Source: Desulfosporosinus fructosivorans (GTDB lineage Bacteria > Bacillota > Desulfitobacteriia > Desulfitobacteriales > Desulfitobacteriaceae). From it: 47,733 bases of DNA. Below the pieces are notes generated by a model. That model searched no databases. It was given only the letters and a program-made list of their open reading frames with translations, and was not told where the DNA came from. Position numbers and translations under genes: made by a program. Each line of letters starts with the position of its first letter. The first letter of the stretch is position 1. Location of the stretch: the NCBI RefSeq assembly GCF_004766045.1, contig NZ_SPQQ01000021.1:1-47733 (forward strand), written 5' to 3'. This document shows positions 25,317 through 34,799 of the stretch, piece after piece.

Positions 25317-25958
25317 ATGGCTAGTTATGCGGATCTTGCACAAAGTGTTATTGAGGGCCAGAGGGATCAGGTTAAGGATCAGGTCACGAGTCTTATCGCA
25401 GCAGGGAATAGCCCATTGGAGATTGTGAACGAGGGATTAATTGCAGGAATGAATGTAGTGGGGGTTCGCTTCAAGGCTGGGGATATGTATGTACCAGAAG
25501 TGCTCATGGCTGCCAAGAGCATGAGTGGTGGACTTGAGATTGTTAGACCGTTAATTGCCGAGGCTGACCAAAAGAGCAAAGGGAAAATTCTTCTTGGAAC
25601 GGTAAAAGGGGACCTTCACGACATCGGTAAGAACCTTGTCGGCATGCTGATCGAAAGTGGCGGGCTTGAAGTGATCAATATGGGAGTAGATGTCTCAGCA
25701 GAAGACTTTATTGATGCGATTATTGAGCATGAACCGGATATTTTAGCCTTGTCTGCATTATTGACCACGACCATGCCGGCAATGCAAGACATCATTGAGT
25801 TGTTAGAAGAAGAAGAGCTAAGAGACAAAGTAAAGGTGATTATTGGGGGAGCGCCGGTTTCTAGGGAATATGCTGACACTATTGGAGCGGACGGTTATGC
25901 TCCAGACGCTGGTTCAGCGGTAGAGCTATGTAAGAAGCTTTTAGCGGACAAAGAATAA
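25317..25958 (+). CDS. mttC: Corrinoid protein of trimethylamine methyltransfer
   Basis: Carries the methyl group from the amine methyltransferase to the next methyltransferase by way of a bound cobamide. 213 residues in two domains: an N-terminal helical cap (residues 1-85) and a B12-binding Rossmann domain. The axial histidine is His101 in GDLHDIG, and the later motifs SALLTTTMPAM and GGAPVS are present. Ribosome site GAGGAGG before ATG. It precedes mttB by about 115 bases, the usual partner order. The gene for the second methyltransferase (MtbA-type) and the RamA activator are not in the window. Confidence 0.92.
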   Translation: MASYADLAQSVIEGQRDQVKDQVTSLIAAGNSPLEIVNEGLIAGMNVVGVRFKAGDMYVPEVLMAAKSMSGGLEIVRPLIAEADQKSKGKILLGTVKGDLHDIGKNLVGMLIESGGLEVINMGVDVSAEDFIDAIIEHEPDILALSALLTTTMPAMQDIIELLEEEELRDKVKVIIGGAPVSREYADTIGADGYAPDAGSAVELCKKLLADKE

Positions 25959-26073
25959 TAATTGCTTCCTATTATTATATAGCCAAATTTTAAGGAGGTG
26001 ATGTCTTTAGTAAATCCAGCCTAATCTTACAATTAATGTAGACGCTTGGTGAAAATATATGGAGGTGATCAAT

Positions 26074-27597
26074 TTGACCGTCAGAGGAATACACGCTGGT
26101 TCCACCCGTATGGATGGCATCGGACTGAATATGTTTACTAACGATGAACTGTATGATGTCCATCTAGCGACGTTGGACCTTTTATGGGACATTGGGGTAA
26201 GGGTGGAAAGTGAAGAAGCACGAGAAATATTCTATAGTGCTGGATGTACTGTCAACCGGGAAACCAATATCGTAAAGATACCTGCGTTTCTTGTAGAAGA
26301 TGCGATTCGCTCGATCCCTAAGACGTTTAGGGCGTGTGGGAGAAAGCGCGAGAATGACTGGCTTAATGAAGGCAATCGTACTGGGTTCGTGAACTTTGGG
26401 GAAGCCATACGCATGATTGACCCTTATACCCGCCAACTTCGTAAACCATTCAAAAAAGACGTCGATGATGTGACTCGATTCTGTGAAGCAATGGATCAAA
26501 TTGTCGTCTATGAAAGGGCTCTAGGGCCCTCTGAAGTCGATCCGGATGTTTCTCAAGTTCATATTGCCGAATCGTTTTATAACTTTTCGACAAAGCATGC
26601 CTATATTGGCATGAATCGTCCAGAGAATATGCGTGCTGTTGCAAAAATGGGCTATGTTGTTTCCGGTGGCGAAGATAAGTTTCGGGAAAGACCGCTATTC
26701 TCACAAAGTACAGACCCAGTTGCTCCGCTCGTCCATGCTAAGGGCGCGACGGATACCCTACTCCAAGCTATTCGCTTGGGCGTTCCGGCTAAGATTAACT
26801 CCATGGGACTAGCTGGGGGGACGACCTGTGTTCACCTCGCTAGTACACTCGTTACTCATAATGCCGAGATCTTGAGTATGTTTGTTTTAGGACAGTTGGA
26901 AAAGAGAGGGTATCCGATGGTCTATGGAACTTCCACGACCATGATGGACTTGAGAACAACTGTTGCTTGTGTGGGAACTCCGGAACTTGCACTCTTCAGT
27001 GCAGCGTGTGCTAAACTTTCTCAATTTTACAATATACCCGTCTGGGTGGCCGGTGGATAGACAGATAGCAAAGTACCGGATGCTCAAGCGGCACATGAGT
27101 TTACCCTGACCGCCTTATTACCAGCGTTAGCAGGCGCTAACATGATATATGGTTTGGGGATGCTCGAAGGTGGCCTGACTTGGGACTATGCTCAGATGGC
27201 TATGCAGAATGAAATGGCTCGAATGATCCTGCATACTATTAAAGGTATTCCGATAAGTGATGAGAAAATGGCTTTAGAAGTTGTCCGTTCGGTAGGCATC
27301 GGCGGGGAATTCATTAGCTGTGATCATACTTACGCGCATTACAAAGAGCTTAGTAAAACTGAGTTACTAAATCGACAGAATAGAGAGAACTGGGAAACGG
27401 CTGGCAGTAAGGATATTGTCGAAACTTCCTATGCAAAATCTATTGATATTCTAGAGAATTACGAGAATCAGAACCCACTTTCCGAAGATATCCAACGCCA
27501 GTTAAAAGATATTGTTTTAGAAGCGGAAGCAGAAACGACAGAAATCAAGGCGAAGGAAAAAGAAGCCCGAAGAAGACCGAGAAAACCTAAATTTTAA
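26074..27597 (+). CDS. mttB: Trimethylamine methyltransferase MttB with in-frame amber pyrrolysine
   Basis: Transfers a methyl group from trimethylamine (or a similar tertiary amine) to MttC. The frame is interrupted once, by TAG at 27058-27060, and continues in the same frame for 179 codons. The sequence before it (IPVWVAGG) and after it (TDSKVPDAQAAHEFTLTALL, then LPALAGANMIYGLGMLE) is continuous MttB, so TAG is read as pyrrolysine. Counting from TTG 26074 (after GGAGGTGA) Pyl is residue 329; from ATG 26059 it would be 334, the number given for the archaeal enzyme. The C-terminus has an extra Lys/Arg/Glu-rich tail. Confidence 0.95.
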
Positions 27598-27622
27598 TTC
27601 ATCAGGGTTCATTGCAAGGGTT

Positions 27623-27650
27623 AAGGGGCCGGTTGCATTGCCGGTCCCTT
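27623..27650 (+). terminator. Terminator of the pyl-mtt operon
   Basis: Ten-pair stem AAGGGgCCGG / CCGGtCCCTT with an eight-base loop, then ATTTTC. It lies 26 bases after the mttB stop. Confidence 0.75.
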
Positions 27651-27682
27651 ATTTTCAGGATTAGTTTGATTCTTTAATAATG

Positions 27683-27698
27683 AAGTTTTATAGAACTT
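27683..27698 (+). promoter_or_regulatory. Proposed enhancer site (UAS 4)
   Basis: AAGTT-TTATAG-AACTT fits AAGTY-N6-RACTT and is followed by ATTTAA. It lies 131 bases before the -24 GG of promoter 4. Confidence 0.6.
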
Positions 27699-27811
27699 AT
27701 TTAATATTGAATTTGACTCATAGGCGAGTCGATTCTGACTTGTGACAACTTCCGAGGGATACAGAAACCTTGCCGATAGGGATTTACTCATACTATTGAG
27801 ATAATATTTTA

Positions 27812-27828
27812 TTGGCAAGGTTTTTGCA
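27812..27828 (+). promoter_or_regulatory. Sigma54 promoter 4, before the symporter
   Basis: TTGGCAAGGTTTTTGCA: GG 27814-27815, ten bases, GC 27826-27827. A leader of about 150 bases precedes the symporter start. Confidence 0.87.
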
Positions 27829-27987
27829 TATCACTTTAGGTATGAAAATTCTGAAAATCGCGAGTCAAACGGAAAACTGTAGGAAAGGGGGAGATTGCTT
27901 CTCATAGAAAAATGTAAAACGTAGTTCTATTCCTTAAATCAGTCATTGTAATACTTGCCAAAGTTAATTACGAAGGAGTGACAATGA

Positions 27988-29664
27988 ATGGGAAGTGCTG
28001 ATGTTAGTCCATTATGGTACTGGTTAGTTTTTTTTGCATATATTGCTTTCCTTATTGGTGTAGGTGTGAATGCCTATAAAAAGCAAAAATCTATTGGTAA
28101 TGCTGAAGAGGAACATAATGATTATTGGATTACAGGTCGCAGTCAACCGGCTTATATGGTAGGTATGTCCGTAGCATCTGGGTGGATGTTAATTGGGATG
28201 ATTACCTGGATGACATGGGCCACCTATGATCTGGGTGTATCCGGTTTATGGGTCGTGGCAATACCCTGGTTTTTCTCGAATATCTGGCAATTCTTAATGG
28301 CTCGTCCACTCAGAAGGATTAAGGCCATATCACAGTGCCAGATGCTGGAAAAACGTTTTGGATTACCAGCGAGGATTTTGTCGGCTCCTATCAATATTTT
28401 TTCTTATACTATCTGGTCAGCTGCTGAACTTTATGCAGCATCGTTGATCATGGCACCAGCGCTTCACATATCGATTGAGGCAATGATTATTATTTATGCA
28501 ATACCTATTGCCATGTATATGTGGATGGGTGGTTTCCGGTCAGTAATTAATGCTAACATAGTACAATTCTTTATGGGCACAATAATATTGGTTGTAACGA
28601 CTATTGCCATTTTCATGACTGCGCATGGCATCGCAGTAGCTCAAGGTACAACAGTTTGGGGTATGCTGCACGCTCAGCCAATAATCAACAGTCTTGCCTA
28701 TCCGGTGGATGCAGCTAAGGACTCAACCAGCTTTTTTGCCTATGTCTCATTATCCTTCCCTTTGATCGTTATGCTCGGACTAGTGCCAGGGTGGGCAGGG
28801 GCTGAAGACTTCTGGTTAAAAGCACAAGCCGCTAGAAGCACACGCGAAGCTCGTCTCGGCGGATTTTATAGTATCTGCTTCAATACCGTTATTATCGTTT
28901 TGCCTGCCTCAATTATTGGTATTATGGGCCTCGTTGTATTCCCGCCTGAGATGAAAGACGGTGTATTATCTGCTGCCTCTGCTCTGGGAGATAAAGGCGG
29001 ATATAATCTAATTTCAACTTACATTAATTCCTATATGCCTCCATTACTCAAAGGACTCCTGATTTTCTTATTGTCAGCTCACACGATGTCTACGGTAGCT
29101 AATTACAGTAATATCACTGCTATGAACTTGTCGTACGATGTTTTGCAACCTTTGATCTATAAGAAAAGGAACTGGTCTGATGCTAAGATTGTCAAATATT
29201 CACGACTAGTTACCGTGTTCATGATCGTAGTTAACATTCTTCTAGCCATTCTCTATAACAGCCCAGTCATGGGAGCAACTCTGAATGACGCTTACTTCTT
29301 ATCGTCAGGGTTACTTACAGCTGGAATCTCCGTGATGATTTATGTTCTATGGTGGAAGCGCGCAACCCTATTGGGTGTTATGCTCGGTGGATTATTCGGT
29401 ACTATCGGAACTTTCACCTTCTTTATCTTGGAATACAAGGTCTGGAAATCTGTTTATTACACGCCGATTTGGGACTGGGTTTTCGGTGCAGGAGCCATGG
29501 CTAACTCATACTTGGGTTACTGTGTCGTCGGTTTGTTCTGCGGGGTTGCCGGTGTACTCATTGGTACGTATGCGTCCCCACCTCCGTCCAAAGAACAGCT
29601 TGCTGCTGTCTCAGATACCCCTATTGATAACAATGAAGAGTTCTTCTCAGGGATGAACGTTTAA
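27988..29664 (+). CDS. Sodium:solute symporter (SSS family)
   Basis: 558 residues, about 13 hydrophobic helices. The SSS start is clear (WYWLVFFAYIAFLIGVGVNAYKK, then DYWITGRSQPAYMVGMSVASGW) and GFRSVINANIVQFFMG is the usual family segment. The C-terminus is polar and acidic. It follows mttB, has its own sigma54 promoter and a terminator after it, and precedes the sigma54 activator on the other strand. The substrate is inferred to be the methylated amine used by MttB, but SSS transporters cannot be assigned by eye. Confidence 0.85.
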   Translation: MGSADVSPLWYWLVFFAYIAFLIGVGVNAYKKQKSIGNAEEEHNDYWITGRSQPAYMVGMSVASGWMLIGMITWMTWATYDLGVSGLWVVAIPWFFSNIWQFLMARPLRRIKAISQCQMLEKRFGLPARILSAPINIFSYTIWSAAELYAASLIMAPALHISIEAMIIIYAIPIAMYMWMGGFRSVINANIVQFFMGTIILVVTTIAIFMTAHGIAVAQGTTVWGMLHAQPIINSLAYPVDAAKDSTSFFAYVSLSFPLIVMLGLVPGWAGAEDFWLKAQAARSTREARLGGFYSICFNTVIIVLPASIIGIMGLVVFPPEMKDGVLSAASALGDKGGYNLISTYINSYMPPLLKGLLIFLLSAHTMSTVANYSNITAMNLSYDVLQPLIYKKRNWSDAKIVKYSRLVTVFMIVVNILLAILYNSPVMGATLNDAYFLSSGLLTAGISVMIYVLWWKRATLLGVMLGGLFGTIGTFTFFILEYKVWKSVYYTPIWDWVFGAGAMANSYLGYCVVGLFCGVAGVLIGTYASPPPSKEQLAAVSDTPIDNNEEFFSGMNV

Positions 29665-29697
29665 AGTTAGTGAAGGGTTAAGAGTTCAATGGTTACA

Positions 29698-29730
29698 AAA
29701 ATGGCTAAGGATTATTTCCTTAGCCATTTT
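29698..29730 (+). terminator. Rho-independent terminator of the symporter gene
   Basis: Eleven-pair stem ATGGCTAAGGA / TCCTTAGCCAT, loop TTATT, then T-rich sequence. Confidence 0.88.
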
Positions 29731-29821
29731 TACAATAAAGAATTGGAAGTTGTAATCTGTTTAATATATCGATATAATTTTTATAGGTTATTTTTATGCT
29801 CTATTTGAAAGGAGTTTTGAA

Positions 29822-30019
29822 ATGCTGGCAGCTGATTTTTCAAGATTTGTGCTTATACCTTTATTTGTGCTAAATATGGGTGCAATGTTAATAACCTTAC
29901 AGATGAAAAAGAAGACTAAACCAGAGTTCTCTGGAAATCTTAACATACTCTACTTGATAGAGAATATAATTGGCTTAGGTTGTGCTATTGGTTTAAGTTA
30001 TATTGCTTTTTTTGGTTAA
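29822..30019 (+). CDS. Small membrane protein, two helices, 65 aa
   Basis: Two hydrophobic helices (FVLIPLFVLNMGAMLITLQM and LIENIIGLGCAIGLSYIAFF) joined by a basic loop. Good ribosome site (GAAAGGAG) before ATG. It lies after the symporter terminator and converges with the activator gene. Family not recognised. It may be an accessory protein of a transporter, like the small genes around 15-17 kb. Confidence 0.5.
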   Translation: MLAADFSRFVLIPLFVLNMGAMLITLQMKKKTKPEFSGNLNILYLIENIIGLGCAIGLSYIAFFG

Positions 30020-30056
30020 ATAAGGGGTGTCAGACAGAATAGAGTTCTATATAAAA

Positions 30057-31484
30057 TTAATCCGTCAGTTTCAGGTCATGTTCTGCGGCTGGAAAATATT
30101 TTCGTATTAAACGGCTAGCTTTACTCTGGCTGATATCTAGGAATTTGGCGACTTCATAGGAGCTACCTAACTCTTTGTAGGCATTTAATATCAGATTTTT
30201 TTCTACATCACACATGGCATCATCAAGGGACAGGGAACGAGTAGCAGTAATTGTTGGAATAGTAGAGGAAGCTGGCCTATCTGCCTGATTAAATGATTTA
30301 GGTAGGTCACATTCATCAATAATCGATGCCTGAGTCACAACGGTTAAGCGTTCGATAATATTTTCCAGCTCTCGAACATTCCCAGGCCAAGGATATTGCA
30401 TAAAGAGTTCATAGCACCTAGGGCTCAAATCGTGCTCTGATTTATATTTCTTATTGAACTTCGCCAAGATATATTGAGTTAGAGGGATGATTTCCTCTTT
30501 TCTTTCTCTTAACGGCGGGAGCAAAAGTTCAAAAATATTTAATCGATAATATAGATCTTCCCTAAAATCACCTTTCTTGATCATGCTTTGTAAGTCACGG
30601 TTTGTTGCAGCAATGATTCGGCAATGGACTTGCTGGATTTCGCGACCTCCCACTTTAAAGTACTGATTTTCATGGAGAACTTGCAAAAGCTTCGCTTGCA
30701 TCCGCAAAGAAAGTTCCCCGATTTCATCTAAGAAAAGGGTACCGTCTTTAGCTAACTCGATCAAACCAATGTTACCTTTGACATTGGCCCCAGTAAAAGC
30801 CCCTTTTGAGTAGCCAAACATCTCGGCTTCCATCAGTTCGGAAGGAATGGAAGCACAGTTAACCGTAATAAATGGACCGTCTCTGTGGGGACTGTTATTG
30901 TGAATGTATTTGGCCATATGCCCTTTTCCAGAACCAGATTCACCCAGAAGGAGAACGGTTGAATCGACGGGAGCAATGCGTCCAACGAGCTTCAAGAGGG
31001 ATTCCATTTTTGGACTTTTACAGATAAATCCGGGGATGTTTGTTTCTTTTTTACGGAGGACTTCTACCTCCATTTGGTAGCGTTTTAATAACTGTATACT
31101 CTTATCTAATTCATGTTTTATGCCTTCAGACTCAGTAACATCTCTGGAATTCTCGATAATTAGTTCTATATTACCCTCTGAGTCGAAAACTGGGGTTGCC
31201 GTGGTTAGGAGAGTTTTTCCTGTACATGTTTTTTGTTCGAGGGTAATGCTCATTTTCTTGTCGATAGCAATGGGACTGATCCGCGGACCCCAATATTTCT
31301 TTTCTGATATTTCCCTAGATTTTTTGCCAATGATTTCGGACGCTTTCACACCGTAATGCTTTTCACAGACATTATTCACATAAATGACGATTCCCATGGC
31401 ATTGGTGACATAGATTTCATCATGGGAATTGTCAAGAATTTTTTTCAGGGTCTCTAAATCAAGATCTGAATTTCCTATATCCAT
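30057..31484 (-). CDS. Sigma54-dependent activator (PAS, AAA+, Fis-type HTH)
   Basis: Enhancer-binding protein that opens sigma54 promoters by ATP hydrolysis. 475 residues from the chosen ATG. A PAS domain lies at about 10-120 (ILDNSHDEIYVTNAMGIVIY). The AAA+ domain has Walker A GESGSGKG (181-188) and the sigma54-contact loop GAFTGA (228-233). A C-terminal Fis-type helix-turn-helix follows (SSYEVAKFLDISQSKASRLI). ATG 31484 is preferred to the frame opening at 31520 because AGGGGGT lies upstream of it. No receiver domain, so it probably senses a small ligand through PAS. It is the obvious regulator of the five sigma54 promoters here. Confidence 0.9.
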   Translation of the reverse strand: MDIGNSDLDLETLKKILDNSHDEIYVTNAMGIVIYVNNVCEKHYGVKASEIIGKKSREISEKKYWGPRISPIAIDKKMSITLEQKTCTGKTLLTTATPVFDSEGNIELIIENSRDVTESEGIKHELDKSIQLLKRYQMEVEVLRKKETNIPGFICKSPKMESLLKLVGRIAPVDSTVLLLGESGSGKGHMAKYIHNNSPHRDGPFITVNCASIPSELMEAEMFGYSKGAFTGANVKGNIGLIELAKDGTLFLDEIGELSLRMQAKLLQVLHENQYFKVGGREIQQVHCRIIAATNRDLQSMIKKGDFREDLYYRLNIFELLLPPLRERKEEIIPLTQYILAKFNKKYKSEHDLSPRCYELFMQYPWPGNVRELENIIERLTVVTQASIIDECDLPKSFNQADRPASSTIPTITATRSLSLDDAMCDVEKNLILNAYKELGSSYEVAKFLDISQSKASRLIRKYFPAAEHDLKLTD

Positions 31485-31833
31485 ATTTTTAATACCCCCT
31501 ACTTTCACGTGGCATTTCATATGGTGCTTGCATGTTCACCCTATATTCTAAGCCATGTGAAGATATCGATCAAATGTTTTACTATAAGTATTTTCGTCTT
31601 AACGCTTAAATCTCCTTCTATATTTTGCGCATTTGCAAAATATTTGTAGTAAATTGTGATTGCTTGTCGTCCTTAAGATATAAGATATAGGATTATACTG
31701 TTTGTAATCAGAGAAATTTAGATATGGGGAGATAAGGTGATAGGTTTGTCGTTCACCATTGACACTGGACTTTGCCTATGGCAACATTAAATAGACACAA
31801 GATGTTAGATATAGTGGTGGAGGTCTGGCCAAA
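31485..31833. other. Divergent intergenic region without clear promoter motifs
   Basis: About 350 AT-rich bases between the activator and the first APC permease. No sigma54 GG-N10-GC pair and no AAGTY-N6-RACTT site was found, so neither neighbour appears to belong to the regulon directly. Nothing else can be supported. Confidence 0.4.
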
Positions 31834-33288
31834 ATGCTCCAGGACAAAGAATCACTTGTTTTCTCGAATGATATGATATCTGATGCACAGGACATATTGA
31901 TTACTAACAGGATAGCTGAGGACTTTTTACAGAACCAATATATGAAGAAAAATTTAGATACAAAATCTTTATGGGTTCTGGGTGTTGGAACCATAATGGC
32001 CGGTCCACTTATTGGCTGGAATTTTGGAGTAGGTGAAGTAGGGCCGCTGGGTATGTTTGTAGCCTTAATTATTCTATCTTTTTATTATTGTGTATTTTTC
32101 TTAATTTCTGCTAAATTATCCGTACTTTATCCTTACATTGGTGGGCCCTATGCCTACGTTCGACAAGGCTTAGGTTCGTTCGGAGCATATTGGGCTGGGG
32201 TTCTAACTTGTTTTGAATTTATTGGTGGTACAGCGGTTGTTTTAGCAGCCTTTAGGAACTATCTAGCCTTTATAAATACTGAGTATTCCACCTTGTTTTA
32301 TTTAAGCATTTTTATAGTACTCTTAGTTAATTTGCAACTATTTAGTTCCATTGTTATGACCTTTGTTCATTACTGTTTTACTTGCTGCGCGCTAGGCGTA
32401 CTTGCTATTTTCTTACTGGGGACTTTTGAAACAGTACAAAGTGCTAATCTTTTAATAGCGGCTCCTACTCTTTTTGATTGGCGAGGAATCCTAAATGCAC
32501 TTCCATTTATCTCATTATTTTTCATGGGCTTGGAAAATATTACAATGACTGCCGAGGAAGTCAGGTTCCCCGGTCGGAGTATGCCTAATGGGCTATTCCT
32601 TGGATTTTTTACTGCAGTGGTCATTAGTTTTAGTATTGGCTATTTTACTGTGGGTTCGGTTAATTGGCAGCTTTTAAAAGCAAGCGAATTTCCATTGCTA
32701 TTCACCTTAGTACACGTTCAAAGTCAAGATAAAGTACTGATAAGCACGTTCACTGTCATGAGCTCAGTCGGCTTTATAGCTGCACTTCAAGGGTTTATTA
32801 ACGGTTATTCAAGACAAGTCTATGCGCTGTCCAGGGGCGGATATTTTCCATCTTTTTTAAGTAAACTCCATCCAAGGAGAAAGACCTATCCTTTTGCAAT
32901 TCTTGTGCCTGCGGCAATTAGTTTAGGGCTATCCTACCTGTTCTCGATTAAATTACTAATAGTGGGAGCATTCTATTCAGCCGTTATAGTTCATTTACTA
33001 ATAATAATTTCATTCATCAGAATCCGTAATTCGGAGCCAGAGCTTTTTTATCCATATCGACGGGTTTACGATTCTTTCCTGTTATACTTGACTGTCGTCA
33101 TATTAACAGGCATTTTATTTGGTTTTGCTCATCGATATTTACTTGAGAACTGGAGGATCATGGTTCTAATTCCGAGCATAATTAGTCTTTATTATTTTAT
33201 ATTCGGTGTTAAAAATATTCGGCAAGAGGCACCTGAAGAAGCAGCCGCCGCATCTAAAATAAGAAGAAACCGGATACGTTTTTCTTAG
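31834..33288 (+). CDS. APC-superfamily permease, EAT-like
   Basis: 484 residues, about twelve helices after an unusual 45-residue polar N-terminal extension. The segment LDTKSLWVLGVGTIMAGPLI-GWNFGVGEVGPLG matches the ethanolamine-permease branch and resembles the 16063-17451 protein; TAEEVRFPGRSMP corresponds to AEECRSTARSLP there. A second APC permease follows after 37 bases. Substrate inferred: ethanolamine or a related amine. Stop is TAG. Confidence 0.75.
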   Translation: MLQDKESLVFSNDMISDAQDILITNRIAEDFLQNQYMKKNLDTKSLWVLGVGTIMAGPLIGWNFGVGEVGPLGMFVALIILSFYYCVFFLISAKLSVLYPYIGGPYAYVRQGLGSFGAYWAGVLTCFEFIGGTAVVLAAFRNYLAFINTEYSTLFYLSIFIVLLVNLQLFSSIVMTFVHYCFTCCALGVLAIFLLGTFETVQSANLLIAAPTLFDWRGILNALPFISLFFMGLENITMTAEEVRFPGRSMPNGLFLGFFTAVVISFSIGYFTVGSVNWQLLKASEFPLLFTLVHVQSQDKVLISTFTVMSSVGFIAALQGFINGYSRQVYALSRGGYFPSFLSKLHPRRKTYPFAILVPAAISLGLSYLFSIKLLIVGAFYSAVIVHLLIIISFIRIRNSEPELFYPYRRVYDSFLLYLTVVILTGILFGFAHRYLLENWRIMVLIPSIISLYYFIFGVKNIRQEAPEEAAAASKIRRNRIRFS

Positions 33289-33325
33289 ACAGACGAATTT
33301 ATCTTGGCATTTGAGGAGTCATAAA

Positions 33326-34678
33326 ATGGTCGCGAAGAATCGATTTAAGAGTCAAATTGAAAAGGATATCTGCGATTTAAATCGGTTAGGATATGCACAG
33401 GAACTTTACCGAACTATTGGAGGATTTTCTAATTTTTCGATCACTTTTTCGGTAATCTCAATTTTAAGCGGTTTATTGTTTCTTTATAGCGATGGGCAAG
33501 GACCAGCAGGGAATTGGAATATCTGGGTGTGGGTCATGGTCTGCGTCTTTCAGATTATATTAGCGCTGGCCCTCGGTGAAATCGCATCGATTTATCCATT
33601 GGCCGGAGGAGTGTATAAATGGACAGAACGGCTTAGTAATAACCAAAGTATTGGGTGGGTTTGTGGCTATTTTTCAATAATAGGATGGATTGCCTGTACG
33701 GCTGGTATCGAATTTGGAATGGGGACATTTCTAGCGTTTTATCTAGGCTTAGATAAGACTCCTTGGATGATACTGGGGATGACTGGAATCATCATTTTAC
33801 TGCACAGTTCGATAAACATTTATGGCATTCGTATTGTAGCATGGTTCAATGATTTCAGTGTCAATGTTCATATTATGGGGGTTGTAATCTTAGTTAGTTT
33901 ATTGCTGATTTTTGGACAAAGGAATTCTCTCAGGAGCGTTTTTTCCATCAAGCATAGTTTAAATGGTAGTATAGTTGCTAACTTTGCCCAGCCACTGCTC
34001 ATGTCAGCTTGGACTCTTATGGCATTTGATGCTTCAGCAAGTGTTTCAGAAGAAAGTATTAACCCCTCTAAGGTTGTACCCTGGGGAATGTTTTATGCGG
34101 TAGTGATGTCAGCATTGCTTGGTGTGATCCTGTTGGTTAGTCTGAATTTGGCTTTACCAGATTTAAAGCAGCCAATTGACAACAATATGCCGTTTTCACT
34201 TTATGTCATCCAACAAGCAATAGGGCACACCATGTTTGAATTTATTATGAGTTTTATCTTAATGGCTCAGTTCGCAGCCGGGCTATCTTCCCAGACAGTA
34301 CTAATTCGAATTCTTTACTCCTTTTCTCGGGATCAAGGATTACCTTTATCAAAAACTTGGCGGCGTGTTTCGTCTAGATATGATACCCCTATTTATAGTG
34401 TATTTTTAGCCGCGACATTAACGTTTATTTTAATCCTTTTGACCAGGAACTTATATTTTATAGCGTCACTCAGCACCATGGGCATTTATTCGTCTTATGT
34501 TATAACACTTGGGACGGCAATTTGGGGCCATCGGAAAATTAAAGAAAACTACGGTTCTTTTTATCTAGGTAAATTGGGGGGGAGTATCCGTTTAATTAGT
34601 TTTCTCTGGGCTCTTTTTATTGTGGGATTTATTATTCTTTTCTTTTTCGGGAAAGCGGGTAGACTTCCATGGTTTTAA
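33326..34678 (+). CDS. APC-superfamily permease, amino acid/choline (ACT) type
   Basis: 450 residues, about twelve helices. The N-terminal segment DLNRLGYAQELYRTIGGFSNFSITFS is characteristic of the ACT branch, which includes yeast choline and GABA permeases, and DASASVSEES also fits. ATG 33326 is chosen because GAGGAG sits seven bases upstream; the frame itself opens at TTG 33311. Paired with the EAT-like permease before it and followed by eutWV. Choline, GABA or an amino acid are the likely substrate types. Confidence 0.75.
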   Translation: MVAKNRFKSQIEKDICDLNRLGYAQELYRTIGGFSNFSITFSVISILSGLLFLYSDGQGPAGNWNIWVWVMVCVFQIILALALGEIASIYPLAGGVYKWTERLSNNQSIGWVCGYFSIIGWIACTAGIEFGMGTFLAFYLGLDKTPWMILGMTGIIILLHSSINIYGIRIVAWFNDFSVNVHIMGVVILVSLLLIFGQRNSLRSVFSIKHSLNGSIVANFAQPLLMSAWTLMAFDASASVSEESINPSKVVPWGMFYAVVMSALLGVILLVSLNLALPDLKQPIDNNMPFSLYVIQQAIGHTMFEFIMSFILMAQFAAGLSSQTVLIRILYSFSRDQGLPLSKTWRRVSSRYDTPIYSVFLAATLTFILILLTRNLYFIASLSTMGIYSSYVITLGTAIWGHRKIKENYGSFYLGKLGGSIRLISFLWALFIVGFIILFFFGKAGRLPWF

Positions 34679-34799
34679 CTTTGGTCAAGCTGGTATATCA
34701 TGACTCAACTTCAAATTTAACAAAATGGAAAGTAGGTCGAAGTTAAACGCCTTGCGTATCAATAAGCAGAGCGAAACTTTGTGACATTGACCGCCATCG

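Noticed and set aside
33300..33325. Sigma54-like TTGGCA before the second APC permease
   Set aside because: No GC follows at the required ten-base spacing.
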